From Gemmatimonadota bacterium (GTDB taxonomy: Bacteria > Latescibacterota > UBA2968 > UBA8231): 64,000 nt of DNA. Made by a program: the position numbers and the translations under genes. The notes below the pieces were generated by a model. That model did not search any database. It saw only the letters and a program-made list of their open reading frames with translations, and was not told the origin of the DNA. The first letter of the stretch is position 1. Every line of letters starts with the position of its first letter. Location: NCBI GenBank assembly GCA_018673255.1, contig JABHDC010000124.1, positions 20,400 through 84,399 of the forward strand, in the 5' to 3' direction. This document shows, piece by piece, positions 44,272 to 52,280 of the stretch.

Positions 44272-46221
44272 GTGTCTGACGTCAGCGAATCACGCCACCT
44301 CGGCGGCTTCACGATCCGCTCTATCCTGCTAGGGATCGGGATGGTGCTGATCGTTTGCCTCGGTGCGCCCCTGTCGATCTGGATCGTCGGATCGACGGAG
44401 ATCACGTGGTCCTTCTTCCCAATCGGCGTGGGACTGCCCTTCATCCTGGTCGTGTTTGCCAATGCCGGGCTGAAGCGCATCCGACGGTCGGCCGCACTCA
44501 GGCCGGCGGAGATGATGAACGTGGTCGTCATGGGGCTCGTGGGCAGCGGCATCCCCGTGTTCATCGTCGGTCTCATGTTGTCGATCCCCACCAAGCCCTA
44601 CTATGGCGCCACACCCGAAAACGACTGGGTGAGCCTGATCCAGCCCCATCTGCCGGATTGGGCGATCCCGAGCCCCGAGGCAGGGGCGATGCGCTATTTC
44701 TACGAGGGCCTTCCAGACGGTGGGGTGATCCCGTGGGGCGCCTGGTGGGGCCCACTGGCTTGGTGGCTCTCTCTCGTACTGGCGATCTACTTCCTCTCTT
44801 TCTGTCTCGTCGTCATCCTCCGGCGCCAGTGGATGGAACACGAGCGCCTCGTATTTCCGGTGACGGAGGTGCCGCGGCTGCTGGTCGAGGATGACGGGGG
44901 TATTCTGCCGCCGATCCTGCGTTCTACCGCTTTCTGGATTGGCTGCGCCGTCCCTCTGATCGTCATCCTCTACAACTGCGTCGGCTACTGGCTGCCCGGT
45001 TTTCCGCAGCTTCAGGTGCACGAAGACTACGAGATTCAGGTCTTTCTCGGCGCGCCAACGCTACTTCTGAAGATTTACTTCCCCGTCATTGGCTTCGTCT
45101 ATCTGGTCTCGACGTCGATCTCCTTCAGCGTCTGGTTCTTCTACCTCCTGTCGCTGGTGGGGACAGCCTTTGTCAACTGGCTGGGTCTGACGGTCCAGCC
45201 TGACAGCTTCATGTACAGTCCCCAGACACAGCTCCAGTGGACGTCCAGCGGGGCCTTCGTCGCGATGGTGGCATGGAGCCTGTGGATGGGGCGTAAGCAC
45301 CTGGTCGCTGTGGTCCGCACGGCTCTGGGGAGAAACGGCGGCGTCGACGATCGAGATGAGATGATGTCGTATCCCTGGGCCGTGTGGGGTGGCGCCGCGG
45401 CGTCCGTGTACATCCTCGGATGGCTCTGGGCATCGGGGATGGGGCTGCTCACGGCGATACTCCTGCTCGTTCTCGTCATGGTCGTCTACATCGGGATGAC
45501 ACGCATCGTCATCCAGTCTGGGATCCACTACATCACCTCACCCTTCAGTCCCCAGGCCCTTACGCTGGCGGTGACGGGGACGGCCGTGGGGCCCTCGACC
45601 CTGGTCGCCCTCGCCCTCTCCTACTCGTGGTGCTCTGACATCCAATCGATCTTCATGCCTGCCGTCGCCCACGGAGCGCGCCTCAACGCGCTGGCTCGGG
45701 AGCAGCGGCGCATGGGCTTGGTCATCGCCCTGGCCGTGGTCGTCGGCTTCAGCGCCACGATCTGGTTCATTATCACCATCTGCTATCAATACGGTGCAGG
45801 CAACTTCCGATCGTGGTTTTTCGATCCCGGCGCCGGGGCCGGGGGACTTGCCTTTGACCAGGCCTCGCGGCTGATCAACGATCCGTCCGGACCCGACGGT
45901 GACAAACTGGGGCTGTTCGCTATCGGTGCTGCCTTTTATTCGATGCTGTCTCTCGGTCACTACCGGTTCTACTGGTGGCCCCTGCACCCGCTTGGGCTCA
46001 CGATCGCGACCCTGTGGAACTTGCGGCTCATCGCCACTTCCGTGTTCATCGCCTGGGGGTTGAAGTCGATGATCCTGCGGGTCGGCGGCGTAGGTGCCTA
46101 CCGGCGTCTCCGGCCTTTCTTCCTGGGCCTCATCGTCGGCTTCTTCCTGGGCGTCGGCGTGTCCTACGGCATCGACGCCTTCTGGTTCTTTGGGAAGGGG
46201 CACCCGATCCTCCATGGCTGA
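44272..46221 (+). CDS. Polytopic membrane protein, DUF6785/DUF6784-like, copy 2
   Basis: A 649-aa GTG-started membrane protein, paralogous to the 38700 product along the whole length (shared TPENDW/TPENGW loop, LRRQWMEHERLVFP versus LRRQWEDAERLVFP, MTRIVIQSG versus MTRLVIQTG). It has about 14 membrane segments. It overlaps the CRTAC1-family gene by eight bases. Two copies bracket the ribose-type ABC importer. Confidence 0.72.
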   Translation: MSDVSESRHLGGFTIRSILLGIGMVLIVCLGAPLSIWIVGSTEITWSFFPIGVGLPFILVVFANAGLKRIRRSAALRPAEMMNVVVMGLVGSGIPVFIVGLMLSIPTKPYYGATPENDWVSLIQPHLPDWAIPSPEAGAMRYFYEGLPDGGVIPWGAWWGPLAWWLSLVLAIYFLSFCLVVILRRQWMEHERLVFPVTEVPRLLVEDDGGILPPILRSTAFWIGCAVPLIVILYNCVGYWLPGFPQLQVHEDYEIQVFLGAPTLLLKIYFPVIGFVYLVSTSISFSVWFFYLLSLVGTAFVNWLGLTVQPDSFMYSPQTQLQWTSSGAFVAMVAWSLWMGRKHLVAVVRTALGRNGGVDDRDEMMSYPWAVWGGAAASVYILGWLWASGMGLLTAILLLVLVMVVYIGMTRIVIQSGIHYITSPFSPQALTLAVTGTAVGPSTLVALALSYSWCSDIQSIFMPAVAHGARLNALAREQRRMGLVIALAVVVGFSATIWFIITICYQYGAGNFRSWFFDPGAGAGGLAFDQASRLINDPSGPDGDKLGLFAIGAAFYSMLSLGHYRFYWWPLHPLGLTIATLWNLRLIATSVFIAWGLKSMILRVGGVGAYRRLRPFFLGLIVGFFLGVGVSYGIDAFWFFGKGHPILHG

Positions 46222-47869
46222 CCCTCGGCGCCGTGCCGCCGATGTTGCGTCGACACTGGCTCTGGTTTTCTGCCTGGTCGGGTCGGCCCACGGCACAGTG
46301 CCGCACTTCGAGGAGGTCGCCCTCGAGGAGGGGATCCTCTTCCAGCACGTGAACGGGGTGACCCCGGAAAAGCCCCTGCCGACGACCTACGGATCAGGGG
46401 CAGCCTTCTTCGATCTGGAGGGGGACGGTGACCTGGATGTATACCTGGTGAACGGCGGCTCCCTGCGAGCCGGGCGGGGGACGGCCATCAACGGCCTGTT
46501 TCGCAACGACGTCACCACAGGTGGCCCGCGCTACGCGAGAGTGGCAGAGGCCGCCGGGGCGCCCGGTGTAGGCTACGGGATGGGCGTACTGGCTGGTGAC
46601 TACGACGGGGACGGCGACACGGACCTCTACTGCACTGAGCTAGGCTCCGACCGTCTCTATGTGAATGACCGATACGGTGTCTTCCACGACGCCACGCTAT
46701 CGGAGGGGCTGGGTGGATCCTCGTGGGGAACGAGTGCCGCCTATCTCGACGCCGATCTTGACGGTGACCTCGACCTGTTCGTCGTCGACTACGTCCAATA
46801 CGATCCCGACAACAACCCCTGGTGCGGCCGGCGCGATCTCGGTCTGCGGCTTTACTGCGATCCTCTCGAGTTCCCGGCCACGCCCGACCGCCTCTACAAC
46901 AACCGGGGTGGTGGGGCCGGCCCGCGCTTCGTCGAGGTGGGGGCGGCAAGTGGTATCACCGCCCGTGGCAACGGTCTCGGTGTGGTGGCGGCCGATTTTG
47001 ACGGCGACGGCGACACCGATCTATACGTGGCCAACGACATGACACCGAATCTCTTCTACGAGAACGACGGCGCTGGTGTCTTCGTCGACCGGGCCTTGAT
47101 GCTGGGTACGGCCTTGAGCGCCGACGGCGCCGCCCAGGCCGGCATGGGAGTCGATGCTGCGGACTATGACGAGGACGGTGACCCCGACCTGATCGTCACC
47201 AACTACCAGTTGGAGCACAACGCCCTCTATCGCAACGAGGGCGACTGGTGGACGGACCTGAGCTTCGTCGCCGGTATCGGCGAGCACAGCCTGAATCATC
47301 TCGGCTTCGGCGCCGGCTTTTTCGACATGGACAACGACGGCTGGCTCGATCTGTTTGTCACCAATGGCCACGTCCACGACAACATCGAGAGCTACGATCC
47401 GATCGTCACCCACGCCCAGCGTGTCCAGGTGATGCGCAACGAAGCTGGCCGATTTGACGACGTCACCGACGAGGTGGGTCTTCAGCAGCGTTTCGTCGGA
47501 CGCGGCTCGGCCTTCGGTGACTACGACGCAGACGGGGATGTGGACATCCTCGTCAGCAGCAACGGCATGTCTGCCGCACTGCTGCGCAACGAAGGCGGAG
47601 GGGGCCAGTCAATTCGCGTGAAACTGCGCGGGCCAGCCGGTAACCTTCCCGCTGCCGGGGCAACGGCGATCGTCGTCATCGGCACGCGGCGGCTGACGCG
47701 ATGGGCGAAGGTGGGTACGGGATACCTGTCGACCAGTGAGACTGCCCTTCACTTCGGCATCGGAGACTCATCGGTGGCAGACAGCCTCATCGTTCGCTGG
47801 CCCAGGGGCGGAGAATCCGTGCTGACCCGGGTACCGGCGGGTGAGGTCACGGTGACGGCGGGCCAATGA
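46214..47869 (+). CDS. Exported CRTAC1-family FG-GAP/ASPIC-UnbV protein
   Basis: A 551-aa protein with a signal near 10-30 (ending GSAHG). About six FG-GAP/VCBS blades carry calcium loops (DLEGDGDLDVYLVNGG, DYDGDGDTDLY, DADLDGDLDLFVVDYV). An ASPIC/UnbV domain ends it (IRVKLRGPAGNLPAAGATAIV). ATG 46214 overlaps the stop of the upstream gene. It is a third CRTAC1 protein, here coupled to a membrane transporter-like gene. Confidence 0.85.
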   Translation: MADPRRRAADVASTLALVFCLVGSAHGTVPHFEEVALEEGILFQHVNGVTPEKPLPTTYGSGAAFFDLEGDGDLDVYLVNGGSLRAGRGTAINGLFRNDVTTGGPRYARVAEAAGAPGVGYGMGVLAGDYDGDGDTDLYCTELGSDRLYVNDRYGVFHDATLSEGLGGSSWGTSAAYLDADLDGDLDLFVVDYVQYDPDNNPWCGRRDLGLRLYCDPLEFPATPDRLYNNRGGGAGPRFVEVGAASGITARGNGLGVVAADFDGDGDTDLYVANDMTPNLFYENDGAGVFVDRALMLGTALSADGAAQAGMGVDAADYDEDGDPDLIVTNYQLEHNALYRNEGDWWTDLSFVAGIGEHSLNHLGFGAGFFDMDNDGWLDLFVTNGHVHDNIESYDPIVTHAQRVQVMRNEAGRFDDVTDEVGLQQRFVGRGSAFGDYDADGDVDILVSSNGMSAALLRNEGGGGQSIRVKLRGPAGNLPAAGATAIVVIGTRRLTRWAKVGTGYLSTSETALHFGIGDSSVADSLIVRWPRGGESVLTRVPAGEVTVTAGQ

Positions 47870-47946
47870 CGTGATGGTGAGCGTAATCACGACCGTAGGT
47901 CTGTGTCGTCGGTGACCTCAGAGCCCCTGAGTAGGCAGGCGTCAGG

Positions 47947-49044
47947 CTACTCAGGCGTATCAGCGTCCAGTCTGACCTCTCGACCCGTTTCGGCTGATTG
48001 GTAGATTGCGTCCTGAATCTGCTGCAGGTTGCGGATCTCGCGAGGAGTCTGCGAGGGATCTGAACCCGTGCGAATCGCCCTGACGAAGCGGGCGATCCCC
48101 CGATTTACACTCTCGATCCATCCATCTCCATTAGTTGCAGAATCGGCGTAGTCCGAGGTGCGATCGACGATCTTTCCGCCCTCATCGATCAGGATCGTGA
48201 GGGGGGAGAGCGAAACGGTCCCCTTCTCGCAGACGATTTCAAAGCTGAGATGGCTTTCGCGTCGTTCGTGGGCCCAGGTTCCCTCCAGGATGAGGCTGAT
48301 GTCGTCGGAGAGCCGTATGTGGGCCACGGCGATATCCTCGACATCGTACGAGTCGCGCAACTCGGCCGAGGGCGCGGTTTCCATCCGTTTCTTGGGGAAG
48401 AGCTTGTGGGTGGAGCCCGAGACGGTGAGTGGGTCGGGACTGCCTGCGACCCACAGCGCCACGTCCAGTATGTGGATCGCCGTCGACGCCATGGCGCCAC
48501 CGGCGGATATCCGCTTGATCGTGTGCAACCCCCACCACGGGATGCTGGGATAGTAGGACCAGGCACGGATATAGGCCGGCTTGCCGATGGCGCCGGAGGC
48601 AACCAGGTCGCGTAGAATCCCCGCCTCCCGCATGTGGCGCATATTCGTGCCGACCTGGATGTGCCTGCCAACGCGATCGGCCGCATGGAGCATCTGATCG
48701 GCCTGGGCCAGGTCCATGGCAAAGGGCTTCTCACACAACACATGTGCCCCCGCTTCCAAGGCGGCGACGGTGATCTCGTGGTGCGTCTGGGGCATGGTGC
48801 AGACGCTGACCAGGTCGAGATCGGCGGGTTCAAGCAGGGCGGTGTAATCTGCTTCCGTGCGCGCCACGGGCCAGTCCTGTGTCAGGCCCTCGAGGCGCTC
48901 GGCGTTGAAGTCGCACAGGGCCACGATCTCCACGACATCGCCCAGTAGACCGTACGCCCTGACGTGGGTCTGGCCCATTGTCCCACAACCTATGACGCCG
49001 ACGCGCAGTTTTCGGTCGATCCCGACCTTGCCTGCGTTGTTCAT
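47947..49044 (-). CDS. Gfo/Idh/MocA-family NAD(P)-dependent oxidoreductase
   Basis: A 365-aa enzyme with an N-terminal Rossmann motif (GVIGCGTMGQTHV) and the family EKP motif (LCEKPFAMDL). The C-terminal alpha/beta domain has the expected ~230 residues. These enzymes oxidise or reduce sugars, inositols or sugar acids. ATG 49044 overlaps the PhyH stop (TGATG), so the two are translationally coupled; GTGGAG lies just upstream. The substrate cannot be deduced. Confidence 0.9.
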   Translation of the reverse strand: MNNAGKVGIDRKLRVGVIGCGTMGQTHVRAYGLLGDVVEIVALCDFNAERLEGLTQDWPVARTEADYTALLEPADLDLVSVCTMPQTHHEITVAALEAGAHVLCEKPFAMDLAQADQMLHAADRVGRHIQVGTNMRHMREAGILRDLVASGAIGKPAYIRAWSYYPSIPWWGLHTIKRISAGGAMASTAIHILDVALWVAGSPDPLTVSGSTHKLFPKKRMETAPSAELRDSYDVEDIAVAHIRLSDDISLILEGTWAHERRESHLSFEIVCEKGTVSLSPLTILIDEGGKIVDRTSDYADSATNGDGWIESVNRGIARFVRAIRTGSDPSQTPREIRNLQQIQDAIYQSAETGREVRLDADTPE

Positions 49045-49928
49045 CAACTCCACCGCCACATCTTGCGGGGCGTCGTGTCGGCCCGTGCTTCGGCCCACTC
49101 CTCGAGCCATCGCTCGTAGGTCGTGGTCGGTTTCTCCTCGCTGCGCACCAGAAGCCCAGGCAGAGGCCGGCCAGCGGGCAGGCGTGCGTCGTTCCAGCGC
49201 AGATCCATGCTCCAGCGCACGATATCCGAGCGGTTGAGATCCGAGCCGTGCGGGGTGCGACCGTGGAGCAGGAGTACCCCGCCCTTGGCCACCGGCACGG
49301 TTACGGGCTCTCCCTCAGGCAACAGCTCGGGGTTGATGGTCAGTCCGTAGCCCGGAGCGCTTACGTGCTCCCGAATCTCGCCGTGGTGCATGCGAGGGTA
49401 GACCTGCAATGTCCCCGTCTCCACGGTCGCGTCGACCAGGGGGATCCAGGTGGTCACCACCATGGTCTCGTCCGCCTCCGGCAGCAGCACCCCGGCGTCC
49501 TGGTGGGCGGGGGACTTGCCAGCAAAATCCTCGTAGTCGGGCCCGGTGAAGCCGGTGGGGAGTTTTGGTCGTATATGCTGACAGGGGTGGCAGTAGACCT
49601 CCGGGCCAACCAGGCTCTCGACCAGGTCGTGGAGCTTTGAGTTATTGAGAAAATCGTAGAGCGGCCGGCGCAGATTGTTGGGAAACGACACTCTGCTCTG
49701 CAGTGACGTCCCTGCCGCGCGCGTCAGGTAGGCGATGCGTGTTTCGAAGGGCTTCTCGGCGTATGGTGCATCGATGGCCCCCTCGTCGAGCAGGTCCCGG
49801 GCGACTTCGCCGACGAGGGCATCGAAATCGGCGATGAGGGGGTCGAGATCCTCTGCACCCAACACCCCCTCGACGGCCAGATAGCCATCCTGATGAAAAG
49901 TCTCTACTTGCCCCTGGGTCAATCTCAC
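49044..49928 (-). CDS. Phytanoyl-CoA dioxygenase (PhyH) family protein
   Basis: A 294-aa Fe(II)/2-oxoglutarate-dependent oxygenase. The metal motif is HQD (about 147-149), with the distal His in the LLLHGRTPHGSDLNRSD segment and the 2-oxoglutarate arginine in DIVRWSMDLRW. GTG 49928 is chosen: GGAG lies seven bases upstream, the family normally starts about here, and the promoter at 49975-50004 would otherwise lie within the gene. It is coupled to the oxidoreductase. PhyH homologs act on many small molecules, so the substrate is open. Confidence 0.85.
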   Translation of the reverse strand: MRLTQGQVETFHQDGYLAVEGVLGAEDLDPLIADFDALVGEVARDLLDEGAIDAPYAEKPFETRIAYLTRAAGTSLQSRVSFPNNLRRPLYDFLNNSKLHDLVESLVGPEVYCHPCQHIRPKLPTGFTGPDYEDFAGKSPAHQDAGVLLPEADETMVVTTWIPLVDATVETGTLQVYPRMHHGEIREHVSAPGYGLTINPELLPEGEPVTVPVAKGGVLLLHGRTPHGSDLNRSDIVRWSMDLRWNDARLPAGRPLPGLLVRSEEKPTTTYERWLEEWAEARADTTPRKMWRWS

Positions 49929-49974
49929 GCCTGGTCTCCGATTTCGAGGTGACTCGTGTGGCCATTTGGCCTGC

Positions 49975-50004
49975 ATCAAAGTCAATCGATATGGCGGATG
50001 TCAA
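49975..50004 (-). promoter_or_regulatory. Candidate sigma70-like promoter of PhyH operon
   Basis: On the minus strand TTGACA (50004-49999), an 18-bp spacer and TTTGAT (49980-49975) predict a start near 49968 and a leader of about 40 nt to GTG 49928. Confidence 0.55.
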
Positions 50005-50189
50005 GCGCGTGGCACGGTCCACCGGGCCCGCCCTCACGGAGTCGGCTGCCATCGTCACGGACACACAACACCCCGCTTCGAGGTGGAGAATCGCGAGTGT
50101 CTCGGAGAGTGCGCAGTGTGCGGCGTAGGGGTGTGGGGCAGGGCCACAGTGTCGGGGTCGTTGGCCAGGACCCTACTCGGGGTCATCTT

Positions 50190-50237
50190 CGACTGGACGG
50201 AGGCAAGCTGATGCACCGGCTGACCTCCGTCCAGTCG
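50190..50237. terminator. Perfect 14-bp stem-loop after the glycyl-radical gene
   Basis: CGACTGGACGGAGG (50190-50203) and CCTCCGTCCAGTCG (50224-50237) are exact complements around a 20-nt loop. It lies seven bases beyond the stop at 50245. There is no U-run on either strand, so it may stabilise RNA ends rather than terminate. Confidence 0.5.
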
Positions 50238-50244
50238 GTGAAAC

Positions 50245-51786
50245 TCAACCGTCGTCGGCCAGGATCCGGTTGACGACCTGTTGCCGATACTCGGGAGACA
50301 GCGTGCGGAAGTACGCGCTGTAACCGGTGACTCGCACCACCAGGTCCGGATACGTCGACGGGTCCTCGTGGGCCTCGAGGATCTGTTTCTTCGAGATCAC
50401 ATTCACGTTGATCAGCGTCCCGCCGAGACTCTCGTGCCCTTTGAACAGGGCCTCGACCGCCTCGATTCCGCCTATCTGGCGGGCCAGTCCTGAATCGATA
50501 TCGATCTGCAATGGTGTGGTGTTCCCCCACCCGGGCTGCACGGAAGCCACGGCGTTGGACTTCGCCGTGGGTGTGCCACCGCCGTCGGGCATGTAGCCCG
50601 GATCGGGATCGGCGCTGTGAGAGATCATTTCTCCCGCGTGACGACCGTTCGGGGTGGCACCCACGTTCTGGCCCAGACTGACGATGTCGCCGTGGGAGAA
50701 CAGACCGGGAATGATCGTATAGCCCCGAGCGGTCGGCGTGCCACGCACCATGTCGGTGTAGGTCTGTGCGACTTTCTGCGCCCAGGCATCACCTCCGGAC
50801 CCACCGGCGCCGAAGCGGCCCACGCTGTTGAGCATAAGGCGCACGTCCTCGGCATCCTCGAAATCATTCTCCAAGTGTTGTGCGAGCCCCTGCCAGGTCA
50901 GTCTGCCCTCCTCGGAGACCCGTTGCTCGATGGCGGCGAAGGAGTCGGCGACCGTGGCCAATCCGACCCCGTCGCAGCAGATGTTGTAGATGTCGACACC
51001 CCCATCGGTGACGTTGAGGCCGCGCTCGATGGTGCCGTGCATGAAGAGGTTAAGGATGATCTCCGGCTTGATCTGGCCGTGGCGTTCCATGTGCCAGTCG
51101 AAGCCCTGCTTCATGGTGTCCACCGAGACGGACAACTCCCGGGCGAAGTTGTCCCACAGCGCCTCCATACTCGGCCGTTCCATCTCGGCAGTCTGTCGGA
51201 AGGCCAACAGGAAAGGGGTCACCATACACATGCGGGTGACGTCCTGCATGCAGTACTCGATGCCGGGCAGGGCGGTCCAGTTGCATCCCACCTTGGCCCG
51301 CATGCGCGCCAGCTGGACGGGGAAGCCATTGCGCGCGAAGCCCTCGTCGAGCCCCTTGGTGCAGGCGTAGCAGCAGCCGGTCCCGTCTTCGAAGAGATGC
51401 TCTACCGACTTGCGAAGGAGGGCAGGATCGAGGCCCTCATGGAGTCTGATGGCGAGGTTACCGGGGATCTTGAGCCGGTGCTGGCCTTCGAGAAGGAGAA
51501 AAGAGATGGTGCTGGTCACATCACGGCCCGTGACGGGATCGGGGCCCCCGATCTGCGAGTAGTGCGGGTCGTTGAAGAAGAAGCTGGCCACAAACCAGAC
51601 CACCTCTTCGTCATCGTCGATCAACCCCTGGGCGACGTCACGTTCGTAGAAAGGGCGAAGCATCTCGTCGAGTTGCCCCAGCGCGCCGCCCCGGCCGTAC
51701 ATGCGGTCCACAGTCTGGAACCAGGCCAGAAACTGCACGGCTTCGCGCAGCGTGCTCGGTGGATGGTCGATGAGATGCTCGTTGGT
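50245..51786 (-). pseudogene. Glycyl-radical enzyme lacking its N-terminal part
   Basis: The open frame encodes the C-terminal ~500 residues of a pyruvate-formate-lyase-like enzyme. The glycyl radical loop RVTGYSAYF is near the C-terminus. A GCNWTALPG segment sits where family members carry the catalytic Cys loop (GCVEP..PG). Sequence typical of the family continues to HPPSTLREAVQF, and an in-frame TAG then stops at 51787-51789. There is no ATG; the best start, GTG 51738, lacks a ribosome site. Full enzymes have about 780-850 residues, so about 300 N-terminal residues are missing. No activating radical SAM gene is nearby. I infer a remnant. Confidence 0.75.
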
Positions 51787-52186
51787 CTACAGCCAATAGC
51801 GAGGCGAGCATCGCGCCGCTGATCGCGCGCTTTCTCCTGGCCGGGTCTTTGACGCCGCCCATCCGGTAGACGAGTTCTCCAGCCAGGCACGTCGCCAATG
51901 CCGTACTGCTGAGGACAGCAAGGTTGTGACTTGCGTGGGCGATCGTCCGATGGGCAATCAGGGACGAAGCCATGTAGGATCCAGCGGCCAACCCGGTCGC
52001 GACAATGATCTGGCGAGCCACGGTGCCTGTCGTGGCGATGGCTGTGCTCCGTCGACTCTCATCGACGTCGACCTGGGCGCTGTTTGGGACTGTCAGGGCC
52101 GGGTCGACTGGCATGCCAATGGAATCATCCGCAGCAGGTGCCTCGATCAGCGCAACCAGGATGAACAGGATCAAAGTGGCTCGCAC
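51638..52186 (-). CDS. Small exported/membrane protein, 3' end fused to glycyl-radical remnant
   Basis: A GTG at 52186 with AAGGAGG five bases upstream starts a convincing gene. Residues about 1-19 form a signal peptide. Further hydrophobic segments are TVARQIIVATGLAAGSYMASSLIA and NLAVLSSTALATCLAGELVY. Around residue 133 (near 51787) the frame enters, out of register, sequence that belongs to the glycyl-radical enzyme, and continues to 51638 as an artificial arginine-rich tail. The first ~133 residues are thus probably the real protein, truncated by the same junction. Not a family I recognise. Confidence 0.6.
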   Translation of the reverse strand: MRATLILFILVALIEAPAADDSIGMPVDPALTVPNSAQVDVDESRRSTAIATTGTVARQIIVATGLAAGSYMASSLIAHRTIAHASHNLAVLSSTALATCLAGELVYRMGGVKDPARRKRAISGAMLASLLAVDQRASHRPSTEHAARSRAVSGLVPDCGPHVRPGRRAGATRRDASPFLRT

Positions 52187-52280
52187 GGGTCCTCCTTGTC
52201 GCTAAGCGGGGACAAGTCAGCCTGTCCCAGCGAAAAAAGACAGAGTGCTGTTGCCGAAAGCAACGGGCTCCTCCTCCCGT

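Larger units (their letters stand above)
49929..50244. other. Intergenic region between dioxygenase and glycyl-radical genes
   Basis: 316 bp. Apart from the promoter at 49975-50004 and the hairpin at 50190-50237, no reading frame with convincing coding character is visible. Confidence 0.5.

Noticed and set aside
47870..47946. Terminator between convergent genes
   Set aside because: Only two weak hairpins (CGTGAT/ATCACG and CTCAG/CTGAG) and no U-run.
50617..51822. 401-codon plus-strand open frame
   Set aside because: Antisense to the glycyl-radical sequence, which has recognisable motifs on the minus strand.
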